Shown one piece after another: positions 62,765 through 64,000 of a stretch of DNA of 64,000 nucleotides (position 1 is the stretch's first letter; every line of letters starts with the position of its first letter). The notes under the pieces are model-generated. The model did no database searches. It had not been told where the DNA came from and saw only the letters and a program-made list of their open reading frames with translations. The translations under genes were made by a program, and so were the position numbers. Source of the stretch: Flammulina velutipes (Eukaryota; Basidiomycota; Agaricomycetes; Agaricales; Physalacriaceae); assembly GCA_011800155.1 (NCBI GenBank), contig CM022368.1, positions 1,984,001-2,048,000 on the forward strand. The letters run 5' to 3'.

Positions 62765-64000
62765 AAACCTTTCAAGTTTCAAGAATTCATCGCTCTCTGG
62801 CGGCTACTCTGGACTTGGATTGGCTGCCGCGTTTCTTTTAGTGCTTCTCGTAAATTGCATTGGTGTTCATCTTTCTCCACATGTCAGGCACCCCGAAGTC
62901 TACGGTCTGCGACCTGAATTCATTGACCAAGTTCTACACGCTCGAGCAATCATATGGCGCGTCGTGGCCATACAGAAGAGGAAACTCTTGTTCTCTGAGA
63001 CTTCTGAAGAATCATCATCATCATCATGAACCTGGCTCCAGTCTTCTTCGTCAGCGCGTTACCAAGTGTCCGAACATCTCGAGAATTCAAGCTGACGGGC
63101 GATAACCCATCGTCGGGTATCGATAGGTATTTCAGTAATTTTTAAATCCTACTGGGGACCAACGGAGAGAAAATCTTTACTGGGCGCTCAAGAAACAGTT
63201 ATCGCGACCTTGGCAAAACAGTGTGGCGCACAGTATCAAAGGTCCATGCAAATCCGCGGCCTTACAGAGTACGAGAACGGGCTCGGTTCTGAACAGACCC
63301 AATAAGATCTAGATATACGGCCTAAAATATCTACCAACTATGCACCCGTATTGAGCACGAAATTATGGTCTTAACGTGTCGGAACATAACACCGAATGCG
63401 CATCACGGCCACAGCTAAATATCTCGACGCTTTCGACTCATCTATAAGAACCAGAAAATAGACGTCCCTAAACGTGGAGAGTACCTCTCTACTAAGGCTT
63501 ATCACAAGAGGGAACGGAGATCATAAGAAGCTGCAGTGTAAATCGAATACACTCTGTGCCAACGGTTCAACGCAATCAGTAGCGTGCGCCGCATCTATAC
63601 ATATATTCCGCAAGTATAAGCTACGGGTACTGTCATAACCATCTCCGTGCCGTATGATTGCCAAATATCCAAGCAGATACTTCTAGATCCCAAATGATGA
63701 CTTCGTCAAAATCCTAAATACAGACTGATGTATTGTAGGACAGACCTCATTCTTTTACGTCCTTCTTTGAAGCGAGCGCGTATACCCTATCAAAGATCAG
63801 CAATTTCCCTCGCGGACTAACTACGCTAGATTGCGCCACCTGACAGTGGTCGCCGGTACCGCTGAGGTAAACTATAATGAATCAATCAATAGTTACGCAT
63901 TTACTTTCCAATGACATGTTAGATTGGCACCACCAATCCTGCACGTTATCCCTTTCAAAGCTAGACTCGGAGCAAATAGATTTCACAAGCTTCCTTGAAC
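62765..64000. other. Region without a supported gene
   Basis: Begins upstream of the transcription factor gene and runs to the window end. A plus frame 62670..63029 contains a hydrophobic stretch but lacks an ATG. An (ATC)n microsatellite lies at about 63008..63027. Beyond 63.1 kb all frames are short and no repeats or RNA genes were recognised. Confidence 0.5.

Noticed and set aside
62670..63029. 119-codon plus frame with a hydrophobic segment
   Set aside because: No ATG start, overlaps the transcription factor 5' region, and ends in a Ser run made by an (ATC)n microsatellite.

Overview
The window is nuclear DNA of a filamentous basidiomycete, most likely an agaricomycete mushroom. Three things point there: intron-rich genes (introns about 45-60 nt, GT..AG, CTRAC-like branch sites), dense packing on both strands, and families such as a tandem cupredoxin GPI protein, a CYP450 with fungal architecture, an F-box/LRR-like orphan, SFI1, DDB1 and a Zn2Cys6 regulator. 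No bacterial, viral or organellar segment is visible. Coordinates of spliced genes run from start codon to stop codon; exon joins were worked out by hand from reading frame and splice sites.

Layout. 1-8.5 kb: 3' part of RPS21, a GYP7-type Rab GAP, a two-domain cupredoxin surface protein, an aprataxin-like HIT/zinc-finger repair enzyme and a Gfo/Idh/MocA oxidoreductase. 8.6-10.1 kb: a small coiled-coil orphan and a PIG-Y-like gene, head to head, with a 482-bp inverted-repeat element (perfect 8-bp target duplication) inserted in the promoter between them. 10.1-18.4 kb: SFI1, RMD5/RMND5 (GID/CTLH E3 ligase), NSA1/WDR74 and a METTL21-type methyltransferase. 18.4-27.8 kb: a RhoGEF whose DH domain carries a long disordered insertion, phosphatidylserine synthase CHO1, a cytochrome P450 and the primase large subunit PRI2. 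27.9-33 kb: an unrecognised 1570-residue disordered protein. 34-46 kb: the USP7/UBP15 deubiquitinase, SEC66, mitochondrial citrate synthase, a Pro/Gln/Gly-tailed fungal protein and the PP2A B56 subunit. 46-64 kb: an F-box-like orphan, GPI8, DDB1, SPF45, TBC1D5, a Zn2Cys6 regulator, then about 1.2 kb with no supported gene.

The genes are mostly housekeeping and do not form a pathway cluster, although GPI-anchor biology recurs (PIG-Y-like, GPI8, a GPI-anchored client). Several neighbours are divergent pairs whose start codons are only 30-240 bp apart, so promoters must be shared. The most notable non-gene object is the hAT-like miniature element at 9228-9709, with a tRNA-like segment in its middle.
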